Positions 1 to 14,800 of a DNA stretch of 64,000 nucleotides are shown piece by piece. Under the pieces are notes generated by a model. It worked only from the letters and a program-made list of their open reading frames with translations, had not been told where the DNA came from and did not search any database. Made by a program: the position numbers and the translations under genes. Position 1 is the stretch's first letter, and the number at the start of each line of letters is the position of its first letter. This DNA is from Rhopalosiphum padi (Eukaryota; Arthropoda; Insecta; Hemiptera; Aphididae), in the NCBI RefSeq assembly GCF_020882245.1, contig NC_083600.1, positions 41,387,019-41,451,018 of the forward strand, given 5' to 3'.

Positions 1-110
1 AATAAGTGGTTGATGATAATGCAACCAGACAATATGTAAAATATAAAATATAGTAAAATCATTTTTTTATTTATTTGTTTTTATTAAAGACCTTTGGCGG
101 CTTATATTGC
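1..110. other. No recognised feature at left edge
   Basis: AT-rich sequence between the window edge and the hairpin element. I see no exon or repeat boundary. Confidence 0.4.
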
Positions 111-544
111 TTAAGAGGACGCCATACCCGCATGTGTTGTCTCTGTCATACTAACGTACATCATAACAAATTTTCGTTCAGTAGAATACATTTTATGACG
201 TTAGCTTTAATATTAGAGTAAATTTACCTATAATAAAATGTAAAGGTAAGAATATTATCTAGACAATGACCTATGATTTTATTGATATTATCATTTTAAA
301 GTGAGTTATGAACATTTTAAAGTTGTAATATTTTACATAGCTATAATAACTCACTTTAAAATGATAATATCATTAAAAGCATATGTCATTGTCTAGATAA
401 TATTCTTACCTTTAAATTTTTTAATAGGTAAATTTACTCTAATATTAAAGCTAACGTCACAAAATGTATTCTACTGAACGAAAATTTGTTATGATGTACG
501 TTAGTAAGACAGAGACAACACATGCGGGTATGGCGTCCTCTTAA
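111..544. mobile_element. TTAA-flanked long-hairpin element (piggyBac-like MITE)
   Basis: Two arms of about 200 bp are near-perfect inverted copies. The left starts TTAAGAGGACGCCATACCCG and the right ends with its reverse complement. The unit is bounded by TTAA on both sides, the target duplicated by piggyBac-type elements (established knowledge). There is no transposase ORF, so it is a non-autonomous element or a foldback. A short loop near 310-335 separates the arms. The superfamily is inferred from the TTAA alone. Confidence 0.75.
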
Positions 545-619
545 CCTAAAAATTATAATTAAACCATTCATATTTTATTAAACAAATTGGATTTTTTTAA
601 GAACATTAAAAGATTTTGT

Positions 620-900
620 GTTGACTTTGGCTCCAGACTGAGGATTTTATATATGATGTGTGAAGCTATAGATGTGTGGAGCGTAGTATGCCTTCACGGT
701 AACTCTGGAAATTGCGGTATTCGGTGAGGATGTGCTTGACGCCTTGACGGTAATTTGAACACCACGGCCACGGGAGAGATATTTGGGAGGCTCTTCTTTA
801 GTCATTAGGTGTTGATGAGTCATTAATGTATGTCCTATTCTAAAGCGATTTTAGGTTTCTTGTCTTCTGGAACTATCTAAGGGAAGAGGCCATCATGAGG
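620..900 (-). pseudogene. Decayed non-LTR retrotransposon tail (RNase H end)
   Basis: On the minus strand a stretch near 690-765 translates to VKHILTEYRNFQSYRE, which resembles the HIL.EC segment that ends many Jockey-like ORF2 proteins. A repeated GTCAAGGC just before it breaks the frame, and a stop follows soon after. No RT domain is attached. This is a short relic, and the family assignment rests on one motif. Confidence 0.45.
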
Positions 901-951
901 ACATGAGAGTATTGACATGGTTTGTAGTAAAATCATTATAGTATATAATAA

Positions 952-2860
952 TATATTTTTTTTATAATTATAGGACATTTTAAGCAACAAATGAATACCT
1001 GTTTAAAGAAAATAAAAATTAGACATAATATAAATAATTATTTTACTTTTTGTAATTATACATACCTAGAAATTAAACGACCAGAATGGCAGAATTTAAT
1101 CAACAGATACGCACAAAATATGATCCTATATAACCATATTCTATCTTTATAATTCGGAACGCAACACTAAAATATTGGAGGAAAATAGACATAATTTTAG
1201 CTAAAAATAATGTGGAGGAAAATGGATAATGGATGAAAACGGTATCTCGTTTTTGGAGGAAAAAGGCAATCTCAAGGGTTCCGCCAGATGTATGTGATTA
1301 TTGAGAAAATTGTTTAATATTATATTTGGATTATTTATATTATTAAAAATTATTGTTTTATATTATTTAAAATAAGGGGGTTCCACGAAACATAAACTAT
1401 TTCTTAAGGTTTCCGTGATCGTAAGTTTGGGAATCGCTGGTCTAAACACAAAATGTGAATGTGTCATCTTACATTCATTCTATATTATCACAGGACACAG
1501 AGTCCCACTTTCCATTATATAGGTATCTATACCTATATATACTATATAATTTTTTATTTTATTGGTTCAATTTTATTTGTTTCGAGATATTTCATTTTTT
1601 TACAAGACGAATTTTACAATTTACTATAGTGTACAATTTAAGTAGGTAATGATAATAGTTTTTTTTTTATTAGCTACACAATTGTTATAGTTCAATAATT
1701 AAAGTGGTAATAAATAGTTAGTTACAATAATATAAGTACTATAAGTAACTTAATACTTAATACTATTAAGTACATTAAAAAAGAAGAAGGTTATAAAAAG
1801 ATGTCTTACGAGTCATGGTAGGCGTAATTTTAGTTTTGGATTGGTAGCTATATCATAATATAATAGATAAAAATAAAACTAAATTGCCTCATTTTAAAGT
1901 AGTGCTCCTTTCTGTTTTGTTGAATCTTTCGTGGAATTGGTAATATTCATGTTGAAAGGTAGTATATATATTATATAGTGTATTCGATTTGCCTAATAAA
2001 TAACCACGGAAGAAATAACCCTATAATAAAAATGATTGTGTTTCTACCTAATTATATCAATTATTTCAATATTTTAAAAATATAAAACAAATATCTAGTC
2101 AATATTTCCAATCACGGTAAATTAGTTTGAAATGTTAATAATATATAAATAAATAAAAATTTACATTGAATCCAAATTTAATATTATTTGTGGAATGTTG
2201 GGACATAAAAATTGTACGTATATGTATGTTATAAATTGTATTATACGCAATAACATAATACTAATATTTAGATTAATTTGCAAAATCGTTTAAAATCACA
2301 TATGGGGTTATTTTTTTGCGGTATACCACTGTATTCCTATGTCATTATTTAATTATTGTTTATTTTCCATGAACCAAGAGGCTTTGAGTGTTATTCTTAG
2401 GAATTTATTTTGAAGAGTATAATTTTTGTTAGGGATCAACTATTTTTTGATTACTTAATAAAATTAATAATACAGTCTTTCGGTCTGCTACATATTAGCG
2501 TCGAAGCAGTCTCGTTTCATCGTTTGTTGTATCTAATCCTATCAACTCATCGTCAAAGTAAAACATATTATTAGCATTTTGTTTCGATATACGTTTAATT
2601 TATTGTACTCAGTGTAACTTGGTGTTGTCTAATATTTTTTTTATCTAAAACCGGTCATATTCCCCCATTTGGTATTAATCTGTCTCTTCTTAGTTCTTAC
2701 CTAATAGGTATAGTAGTAGTATCCATTACATTTTTTTGATATGTACAGGTTATAAATTATAAACCCCTTTGATTTTATTTTTTATGCTTAAAATATCGAT
2801 TAGTTATCGATTACTGATGAATAAGAAGGTATAATAAATTGAGTTATTAAAATGTTTTAG
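952..2860. other. AT-rich stretch upstream of first visible MMP exon
   Basis: Presumably intron of the metalloproteinase gene, because the exon at 2861 starts inside the propeptide. I looked for an exon encoding a signal peptide or the earlier propeptide and found none. Short ORFs here are low-complexity and unsupported. Confidence 0.45.
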
Positions 2861-5800
2861 TTGGTGAAGTCAAAACGTTGTGGTGTACCTGATATATCCT
2901 TAAAACAAAAGATTACCAAAAATAAAAGATTTGTTATACCTTCAAATGGTTGGAATAAACGAACTCTTACTTATTTGTAAGTATTCTAATATAAGAAATA
3001 AATATTTGTTGTGGGAGGGGTCTAGGGAGTTATGGGAACCACGATGGACTTTCTTGAAGTTATATTATTGTCATTTTGAGTTATTTCGCAATTTTTTGTA
3101 TAATAAATTTGGTTCATAGAATAAAATTGTACAGAACCCCTCCCCTCATTTATAAGAAAAAAAATCTCCAAAATAAAATATTATGTTTGCTATACCTAAT
3201 CTATAGATTATACAAAATTATCGTTAGGTCCTTAGGTAACGTTGGAAAATACAATAAAAATACTACTTATCAAACTTAGAAAAATTAAGACGATGACGGA
3301 AAAAAGATTAAATTTACTTTGAACCAGATTTATTAGTGGTAAAATAAATATTTTTTGGGGTTTCTCATTGGGGACAGGAATTTTTATTCCCCAATTCAAT
3401 AATACATAATATTAGGTACACAATAATATACCGTGTGACATAAAAAAATTATTTATATTTTTCTTATTAAACCCAGTTGTTATTAAAGTCTTTCTCCGTT
3501 TTCGGATCTAAAGTTTCGTAAATAAACCTCTGAAGTAAAATATATATACTGCAGAGGAGCGTCGATTATTATGGCACGTCAACTATCTGCATTGCGGACT
3601 TAAAATATACTTATTTATTTTATATTTTTAAATTTTTAATTAAAATTAATTATATCACCGTACTTTTTAACAATAATACATACATTTTTATTTCATTATA
3701 TTTATATAATATTATACGTACTTCCATCAGAGGCGTATTTAGAAATGTCTTATGTGGGGGGGGGCATTAAAAAATGTATTATATCTCATATAATAAAAAT
3801 AAGTATAAAATACGGTGAATGGGGAAGGGTACGGGTCCCGTGGGCCTCTCCCTTAAATATGCCCCTGACTTCCATGTTATACATACAGCACATATTTTGT
3901 CTTATTTTTATTTATTTATATAAAAATATTAAATTCATTATATTATATTTTTATTCGTTGTTTGAATACGCTGCACACGAATTGCGTCCCAACGTAAAAA
4001 CATTATTTTCTTTCTATTTTACATAGACATAGGAGTATAGGACTGTCAATAGCTAATTATAACTATCGGTAAGTTAAAAATATTGATTTTTGTCGTTGTT
4101 ATGCAAATAGAAGTAAGTAAAATGAAAGTGTATATAGGATTAAATTATAGGAGTGTAATATAATAATTAAAATAAAAAACTGATAAAAACTTAAATGAAA
4201 ATTTATTATCCTTTTTTCATTTTTATATTCTTGAATCAAACTTTAAACGGCTTAAACCAACCGTTTAAATTTTCCTCCGCCAACTTTGACCTAAATGAAA
4301 CCTGCATCCTGTATTAGAACCATAGGCTAACCTAACCATTGGGGGTGCTTAGAAAAAAATCGAAAGTCCCAAAATTAATGAAAATGTTTCAAAGTATTAA
4401 ATAGGTATATATTTTGCAACAATATTGCCAAGTATTGCCAAGCCCCCCCCCCCTAAAGTTCGATCAAATCTCCATATTATTAGAACGGATGACTACAAGA
4501 TTAATAATGATGAATTAATTTTTTACAATAATTGGCAAGTATTTTTTTAAAGTAAAAATTGGTATTATTATTTAGAGATTCAGATTTGAGATGGGTAAAT
4601 GCTTTAGTATAAGTATCTATATTTTTACTAGGAAGTAAAAAAAAAATATATCAGTGGTATATAAATATAATTATTATTTTTCAAGCCAAATAGATTGTAA
4701 AAAATTGTGTCAACAATTTTAGGCAACTTTTAAAAGTTCCATCCACGAATATATTTTGAATCAACTTCACTAAAATATTTTAAAGCCGGACGCAATTCTT
4801 GTAGTTGTTTAATTATCTGTACAAAACGATTATTCACAATCCCTATTTCCCAATTGATGCGGATAATCGATGTGTACGCTCTATACTATAGAGTCTACAG
4901 TCTATACTCTATTGTATCATTTTATAATTTATACGCGTTTATCTATTTAAATAAAAATAATTATGAATATTGGACAGCCAGGAAGAATTATTAACGTATC
5001 ATTTGTTTATAATATGACCCAATCTATTTTATATAAATTTATTATTCCAAAGTTCATACGACCATACCTAGTATATATACTTCGACCTACGCACCATGTA
5101 CCAAATTTATAAAATACCCAATCTTGTGTAGTTAGCTTTAATTTTTGAGTTAATTGACCTATTATAAAACTTAAAGATTTAAACACAGAGAGAACTCAAA
5201 GAGACGAACCATTTTCAAAAAAAAAATAACATGAACACTTAGATATATCACATATAATTACATTATATTAAAACTTATTGTACCATATTAATTATCTTAT
5301 ATGTATTTTTTTTTTGTTTATTTTTTATAATAATTCGTAAAAATAATAAAATGTAATATGTTATTTCAGAAACGCCAATAACCCTAGTAGTTGAGGCGTA
5401 TTTAAAAAAAAAACTTTTAAAGTTTAGAACATATATGTGTTTATACGTTAGCTTATTATAACTATAATTTTCTGCGATATATGATCATTTTTCAATTGAA
5501 ATATTTTATATTTTATTTATATGTTTGTATGTTAACTATACAAAATTCATGTTTTGTAAAAAAACCAACCCACAAATATAGATAATGTTATACATTATAA
5601 GTTTGATATTAATTATAATTAATAATAGGTCAATTCATTCTAACATTCTAAACGGAAGATTTTTTCGACTGAACGCAATATGCGTTGCGTTTGCTATGTT
5701 GTTCATTTGTGTAGTTGTGTGTGTAAGTCAGAAAAATAAAACAATTTTATTTTGATTTTATCCTCGTTTATAAAAAAACATTTGAAATATACGGTGTCTC

Positions 5801-8800
5801 TACGGAATCACGCGCGGTTATGTACTATTTACTAACAACCGTGATCAAAATTGTGGGCGATGGGCCGCATAGTGGTCATGTATCCACGAGATCGTACATA
5901 CAATACAACATACACATAATTGGATTATTATAAAAGTATTTGTACCACTATTTTAAATTTTATCAAAATTCATAACTATTAATTTTTTTGATAAAATAAA
6001 TAAATATTTATGGACTTTATTAGATTTAATACTTCTATAATATCAATATAGCAAATTTTATCATTATTGAGTAGGTATTACATTTTATTAATCTATAAAT
6101 GTTTTATATTTAAACTAGCATATCTAATTTTACTCCAAAATTATCACGTAGTGGTATAACAAATGCAATTCAGAGAGCATTTACAAAGTGGAGTCGGTAT
6201 AGTCGAATTATTTTTACAGAAGTATATAATGCTAATGCAGATATTTTAATTTCATTTGGTGTTTCCAATCACGGAGATCAGTAAGTATGAAGTAGTCAAG
6301 TATATTATAGGGACCTATAAGGGCGCCCACAGAAATTTTTACCAGGAAGTGGGAGTTAGGCGTCCCTATATTATATATACATATAACATATTTATATAAT
6401 ATATAGCCATGACATATTATATAGTAAAATATAGTATTTTATACTTTTTTTTAATTTTATAATTTTTTTTATTTAGTGTATAACTTATTACAAACTTCGT
6501 AAAAAAACGTATGATATATCATAATATGATTAATTGTATATTTTCATCAAAATATTATGACATCAAGAGCACTAAAAAAAATCTTATAACTCATTTACTC
6601 ATTATTTATATTATATTATTATATTGTTAATTAACTAATTTTATAAAATATTAAGATAATTATAGTCATTATATAAAAATTGCATGCTCCATACCAAATA
6701 ATTTTATTGTTTCATCTGTTACTTGATTTTTGAATTTGCACATACGTTTTGTAGTCCAATTAAATTAGCAAAAAGTTCGGTACTAATTCCCCGAAAGTTG
6801 AATTTTGGTATATATAAGTAGTTTATACCTCACTTATAAACATACCTACTAAAAGTCCTTGACACCTACCCCTTGTGCGTAGTCTATTCAAAGGATGACA
6901 GCCGCTTTCACTGTTTTCGATTATAACTCGTCAGCTTTTCAAGTTACAATAAAAATTTATGACCAAAATTAAAGACCATATTAATATAATATAAATTTAC
7001 CATAGAATAAACTTACTTTTTATATAAGTATTTATGTTGCGGTAAGTATTATATTTAAAAAAAAAAAAACCGCTGCTTCTAACAAAAAGCAAGTACAATT
7101 AGCTCGACTTCCTTCAACCATACCTATTACCTATAGATGTAGCAAAAGAACATTTCTACAGAATATATTTACAAATACAGTTGTGGCATGGTAATAAATC
7201 AAATCCATAGAATTGAGAATGGAAAAGATACAATAGAAAATTAAGTCCAGTTTTCACAAAAGAATCACCAGCACCGTGTACCTACTCTTTTAAAAGTAAT
7301 TAGTTCATAAGTTGTGCTTGCACCAAAACTGTTAACAAAATTTGTAGCTGTCGAAAAGCGGGATTGCTATGTTTTTGGTGATATGCAAACATTGTCAAGA
7401 GGGATCCTGTTTGAATCAGCAAATAGCAATAACCTATAATTGATGACGAAGACGAGCATAAATATTTATTTGTGTATAAGAGAGGAGAAATAAACCATAA
7501 ACCATCATTACGGAAAATGAGATCCACGCATAATTTAATGAATTAGCTAGGTAGGTACAGTATTATTTTAATATTTAAATAAATAATATAATATAAATAT
7601 GAAAATATTAAGTAAATGAATTATTTTTATTTCAGGACCTACAATACAACACAAGAATCATTTTTAAAATTGAATTTAATAATATATAGTACTCTGAATA
7701 TTTTTTAAAAAATGTACAATTTTTATTTTTTTCTTATTTATTTTATAAATTGTAACTAATATTTATTTCATAATTATTATTTTTTTATATTCCAATTTTA
7801 TAAATAATATATATGACAAATAAAATAATGTATTGTTATAGTAAATTTGATGGTCTTTAATTTTTGTCATAGATATTTTAATTTTAACTCGAACAGCTGA
7901 CGGGTTATAAGTGAAACAGTGAAAGGGACGCATGAATACGTATAATTATATAATTATATATAGTCTTCAAAAAATGATAATTAATAAAATGATAGGTATC
8001 CATTTGATGGTCCTGGTAATGTCCTTGCGCATGCTTTTTATCCAACAGAACTAGGATTTTTGGGCGGAGATATACATTTTGACGATAGTGAAGACTGGAC
8101 ATTAGATAACTCTTACAATGGTATAATATGTATTATTTTTACATTATAATTTATAACTTGTATTACCGTCATACAGATGTGTTTATTGTACTTTAGGTGT
8201 TGATTTCTATTCTGTGGCTATTCATGAAATGGGCCATAGTTTAGGATTGGGACATTCATCAGAACCTAATTCTATTATGAATCCCTATTACACAGGTCCA
8301 CAACCTCAAGATATTGGATATGATGATATATTAGGAATGCATTCATTATATAGTAAGAATATTTAACAATAATAATATATCTTAAAAATTAAAAAAAAAT
8401 AATATTTTTGATTATAATTATTAAGTAATAAGTAGAAACAAAAATAGATAAAATATCTTATGCCATGCTTCTATGCTGTTAATTTATTATACATTGCCAA
8501 GGGTTTACAGGCATCTTCCGTGATTTGAACGCTCTATAAATTATTAAATTTATTGTTTCAAGAGAACTTAATTTTTTTGAAACTATAATAAAAACTGTAA
8601 TAATATACTTGATCTGCTTTAGTTTTATAGACTCAAGTTTTTATATTGAATAGACATACTAATATAATAATCATTCAATTTTTGTGGTAGTGAATAAAGT
8701 GATATCGTCATTGCCATTAAGTCTAATAATTTACAAACCTTACACCTTCCTCTTGTATTAAAAAATCTTAACAAGACTATGAATTGTATATGATTTGTTT

Positions 8801-11800
8801 ATAAAAAGTTGTATTGAAATACTGACCTTGTTGAAAGGAAGTTAATTAAGTATCCAAAAAACACTATATACTTAATAAAACAATTTATAATTTTTAAATA
8901 AAATGTTGAGACCGTTACCTGTATACATTGTTCTGATACTCTATGTATGAAAATTGTATAATTATATATAATTACTACCACACCCAAGAAAGGAATCTAT
9001 CAAGTCTGATTTTATGCTTCCCTTACAATACCTATATGGCTATATGTATATAAATCTACAATATGTGCTATTATTGTTTATATTATACAGGGTGTTAGGT
9101 ATAACTAATTAAAATTTAATATTCCAACACACTTAGAAATTAAATATTATGAGATCATAATAGAATACTCCATATACTTACTATAGGTTAATTTTTCAGC
9201 TGATGACCTTGGCTTTACTAGTTAAAATGTGGTTTTAAATGTTTGAACGTGTGATATCACCTAACATTTCTATCATAATTGGATATTCATTCTGCTATTT
9301 TAACCTTAATACTGTTATTTTGATATTTTAGTATAAATATTATTATTAAAAACTTTTTATCGCACTAAATTATCTAAATCCATTGCCTGATACCCACCCA
9401 CCCATTTTAGTATTGAGGCAACTATCTCAAAAAAACTTACTTTGATACGCCACTGGTCATACGAATATTCATACACGATATATAATATTTTCATACTAAG
9501 AAGTACTATGATCTTGGATTATAATGTGGGTTATGGGAGGTAAACGTCCGAAAAGAGTTACGAGTTACATATGTACATTATGAGAAAATTTTTAATTTTA
9601 AATTATTCCAGTTCGTGCTTACGATCAACAATTTTTCTAAATAGTAACGTTAATTTTGTTTTAAAGATTCAAAAGTTTTAAAACAATTTCTGTACATAAC
9701 TAATTTTTCTTTTTACATAAGACAGCTTTTTTGTTTTTAAATTTAAATGAAATTTGTCTATGTTCCTTTTAAACTGAAGATATTGTCTCGATATTGTATA
9801 ATTACAAGGTCATACAGAAGACATAAATAAACACTAATGTACCTTAAATTATTTATCTTATGCAGTTATGTATTATATTTTATCTTATAAGTATGAATGA
9901 GTAAAATTATTAAAATAAACTACAATAACAAAATTCAGTGTTAAAAAACATTTGTAAATATAAATTTAAACTTACCAACTAACTGCCTAACTTAATGAAT
10001 TTTATAATTAAAAAAATCTTTTTGTACGAAAATTAATTACTTTATTATAGAATTGTTAATCTTATTGCTACCTCCATTGAAATGAAAAATATATTGTTCA
10101 GCTGTATTTATTGACGTGGCTGAAGTATTCAACTCGGTTTGACACATCGGTTTGTTATAGAAATTAAAAAAATATGAATCCCGCTTCTTATTACCTTTTA
10201 CATAAGTCATACATTGTACATCGAAAAAAGGTCTTTCAAAATCAATATTGAGACATACTTGCCAGCATATCGCAAGGAAGGAACATTACTTCTTTCTTAT
10301 ACATCAACTTTACAACTGGCATATCCGTCTCCGAAAATACTCTAATCGGAACTTATGTTGTTGGTACTGCACTACTGCCAAACTAGCTACTCCCAATCAA
10401 TTAATCTGCAGTCACCTTATTAAAAGTCATCTCAACGTGCTAGTATCTCACTATTTCATTGATGCAAGCCCGGATAATAAAAATAAAAGAACTGAAATTT
10501 ACTTACATTAGGTACATTTATCCTTAGACCAAAGGATTGCCCGGAAATTACTTTTAACTACTCCGTAATCCCCAATTAAAGGAAAACAAAATACCTTTAT
10601 AGATTACTTGATAAGAGATTTACCTTGTGACTTCATTTTTGAAGCAAAGAAAACACTCGTCTACTCCTAATAAGACCACTCATTAAGTCCAACATAAATA
10701 TCTCAAATCTGAAATCGTTTACTTTTATATAAAAATCTCCTTTAATCAATTTGGTCAATTTCTTAAATCTCAGGACAGTACATGCTATCCAATTAATTTG
10801 TTTCTGTATGGTCACTAAAGCGCCATGGTACATCACAAATATCTCTTTACACGAAGGTCGAAGACCTTACAATTTCCTCTATCAAAAATAATACAGCCAT
10901 TTTCTATCGAAGACTTCACTCCTACATGAAATTTCTATAAAATCATCTTATATACCAACTGTACTGTCTGTACTATTAAAATCGCTTCTAGGCAATCCAA
11001 TCGAACGCCTCATTCAGAACTGGAAGATCTTTTCAACTTCTTATAACTTTTATTAAATTCATGTACAATTAGCATTACTGCGAGCTTCCTCTTCACCGCC
11101 CTGCCATTCAGAGGCGTGCTTACGATCTTAGATCGCTATGTGAAAAAATATATTATTGACGCCCTTTTTTCCCCTATAAAAAACTTTAACCCTAAAAAAT
11201 TAACTTCTAGAGCGGCGCCCCTTTAATAGACTTATAGATTTGCGTCTACTGGGCGATTTCCCTCCCCCTTCATCCCCTCTTAAATACACCTGTGCTGCCA
11301 TTCTCTTCTCAACTTTACTCAATGTACAAATAGAATAGATAAATAAATATAAATATATCAATAATCGCCATAATATATGTATTGTTATTTGTTAGTTTCA
11401 TCAAGGATTTAAAGTTTAAAACATTAATATTTTCTCAAATGAGTATTTTTGTGTATTATTCCCTGTTTATTATATTATTATATGCCGATAACATTTAGTT
11501 TTTTTGTCACACTATAATTTTTTTAATGGGTTCTTCATTTGGACTAATGTATATTAATGTATTATTAATTTATATATGTTTAGTAATAAATAAAAGTGTA
11601 AAAATAAATAATAATTGAATTTTAGTTTCTAGAACTTTGCCTGAAGATCATGTGCATTTTGTACAAAGTACTATTCAACCACAGCCTAGTATACCTAACA
11701 AACCACATGTACATTGGTCTTTATTTAGTCATGAATCATGTACAGATGATAACATTGTAACACCAGAGTCAGTGACTACTTATAAGCCTGAAATCTCAAC

Positions 11801-14800
11801 TCAAAAAAATGATAAAATAAATGAATGCCAAGGCAATTTTGACGCTATTTCATGTTTCCGTGGAGAAATTTTTGTGTTCAAAAACACCGTAAGTTTAAAA
11901 ATTGATAATACAAAATAATATTTTACATGTATTGATTTAGACTATTAAGTAGAATTTAGCATAAACCATAATTATATATTATTATTTGATATATGAACAT
12001 AATTTTAAAATCGAAACTTTTTTTTTACTATTATATGTTAATAAAAAAGTTTAAAAATTAACTCGCATTCAAAACCATTACATTCATCAATTCACTCTGA
12101 CTTCTGAGTTTAAAGGTACTTTACAATATATTCGGTAAAAACAATAAATATATAGCGAAAGAACTGTTTTATTCTGGAAATTTTATAATTTTTTATATTG
12201 CAATTAAAAAAATTGACGTATATTTTATAAATATTTTGTCTTAATTATTTATAGATATTGGAAATAGTTACCTTTTTTTTTGATTTATGTTGTTTGAAAT
12301 TTAATTATAAAAACTTGAAAATATAATTAGAGGTTCACCATAATTTATTTTTGAATCAATTAAATCATACCAATATGTTTTTATTTGTATATTATGTCAA
12401 AGTTAAACAGAATAAAAAAACTTGTTGAACATTGAAAATTTGTAGGTAATATTGGCAGTCAATCTGTAGTAATTAATAATAATATGTAAATGTTGTGAAT
12501 TAATAAGTAAATTTAATAAATTGACTTAGAAAAATAATTTAGGTGATACGGATAAATTATTTTATATCAATCACTGAATATAACACATATTTTTTAAAAA
12601 TCTAAAACCAACAAGCTTATTTTTATTAAATGTAAGAAAAAGTGATTAATATCTAATTAAAATGTTTTTACTTTAATTTTATTCATAATAAGCTATTATG
12701 GAGATTAAACAACCCAGGGTCCATACTACCACGTTATCCGGTTCAATTATTGAGGTTCTTTCAAGTATTGGCAGATTCCAACCAAACTATTGTCAAAATT
12801 GATGCAGCATACGAAAGGCCAGATTCCAATATTGTATTATTTCATGGTAGGTAAAAATATTATTTTAACCAAAAGATTTATTTTATTTAGTAATGTAGTG
12901 GTTATTATTATTCTACAAGCCTAAATAATATGTAGGTAGTAAAATATTATTATAATCAAATCATAAAACCGGTATTCAATCAACAATATTAACATTACCG
13001 TAGTTGAAAACCAATCATTTATAATTGGTTGTATTGAAACTATATTAACTACATAGTAAATATACATAGTGCTACATATTTAAATCAGTTAACATAGTTT
13101 AATCATAATATAACGTTATAAACTTATAACTTTTAATTTAGTATACTTGGAATAATATTAGAATAGTTCTGGAAAAACAAAGAATTTTATCTTATTATTT
13201 TTTTTTTCAAAGATTAAAATTTAAAATTAAGATCTATATTTGTACTTATATATAAGTCTATTTTTTATGTAAAATTGTTTAAGCAAAATTGTATAACCAC
13301 ATGTTAATTATTATAATATTTTATTACCTTACCTATATAATTTTTTAGGTAAAAGTTTTTATGTTTTCAATGGAAATCATTTAATAGAAAATAGTCCAAG
13401 ATCTATCATGGATTATGGATTTCCAAATTTTGTTAATAAAGTTGATGCAGTTATGATATATGGAATACCACAAATAACTTATCTTTTTAGGTATGTAACC
13501 AAGTAAAAATTATATATTTAATATAAACCCATTGCAGTAAAATTTGATGTTTTGAATGATATTACTGAACATAAAATAAAACGTATAAGGCAAATAGTTT
13601 GAAAATCAGTTTTAGTTTTACAAAAAAATGAATGACTAAAGTAATTACCTGGAGTTACACAAAGATCACTTAAGGGTTCTACGAAACTCAAGTGGTTTTT
13701 TTTCAAAATATTCAAAAAAATTATTTTGAAAAATCTATTATTTATTTATAAAATATTAATATATTTTAATTTTACATTTACATTTAGTTAATTACAGTAT
13801 GGAATGTACGTTAAATAATAGTATATATATAGTAAATATTATTTTGTACTAATACAATATAAGAAAGGTCAATATTATAATAATAATAGTTATTATAATT
13901 ATAATAAAAGTAAAATATTATATTACCTTTGAATGTTATGATACCTCCTAAATAAATAATTTTATTACATTTTGCTGTGTTTAGTATATTAGATATATTA
14001 TCATTGTTTCCGTTTATTGTCATGTTTAGTAGTATCCTCCTTTTTGAAGATAATTTTGATAGGAGTTCCACATTAAAAAAATATTGTTGTTTGGTGTTCC
14101 ATGATTTCAAAAGGTTTAAGAAATACATCTGATGTAGTGATGTATAAGTTATAAATAATTATCTGAATATTTTTACATTGTAAAAAAGATAAGCTAAACA
14201 TTTAATAAAAAACATAGCAACAGAATTCTCAAATAATGTTTTGTAATGTTATATAAATTGATTTTTGATATTATACAAAAATATAAAACTTACAAATTGG
14301 ATATAAATGATATAAAATAGCCTTTGTTAGTTTTTTTTATAGCTTTTGTTTAAAATATCTTAACTAAATTATTAAAAAACACTTTTTAAAGTTTAAAAAC
14401 CAATATTAACATATATCTATGGCAAGACAGATTGAATAATAATTATATGGACAATTGGAAAACATCTTTTACTTTTGAAAATGTAATCTTTAAATATAAT
14501 ATTAAAATTATTTGTTTAGTGGAGAATACTTTTGGGTGTATGATGATCAACATAAATTATTATTACAAAGGCATAGATCAATTAAAGAACATTTCAAAGG
14601 TGTAAAAACTCCAATAGATGATGTTCTCACATGGAAATCTGGTAAATATCCTAATATACCTATTATTTATTTTATTGTTCACTAGATTTTTGAATAGATT
14701 TAAAATTATTTATATTAAAATTGTTTTTATAATATTTGTATAGCCATAATTAGTAGTGTGTCTTTTCAATATATGGCATTAACAATTTTGATATCATAAA

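Noticed and set aside
3745..4026. 93-codon plus frame
   Set aside because: It starts inside the hAT-like MITE and runs into AT-rich intron.
10248..10511. 87-codon frame as a possible gene
   Set aside because: It is an out-of-frame reading through the decayed Jockey-like RT.
13811..14128. 105-codon minus-strand frame
   Set aside because: Low-complexity Asn/Tyr-rich translation of AT-rich MMP intron, with no domain or splice support.
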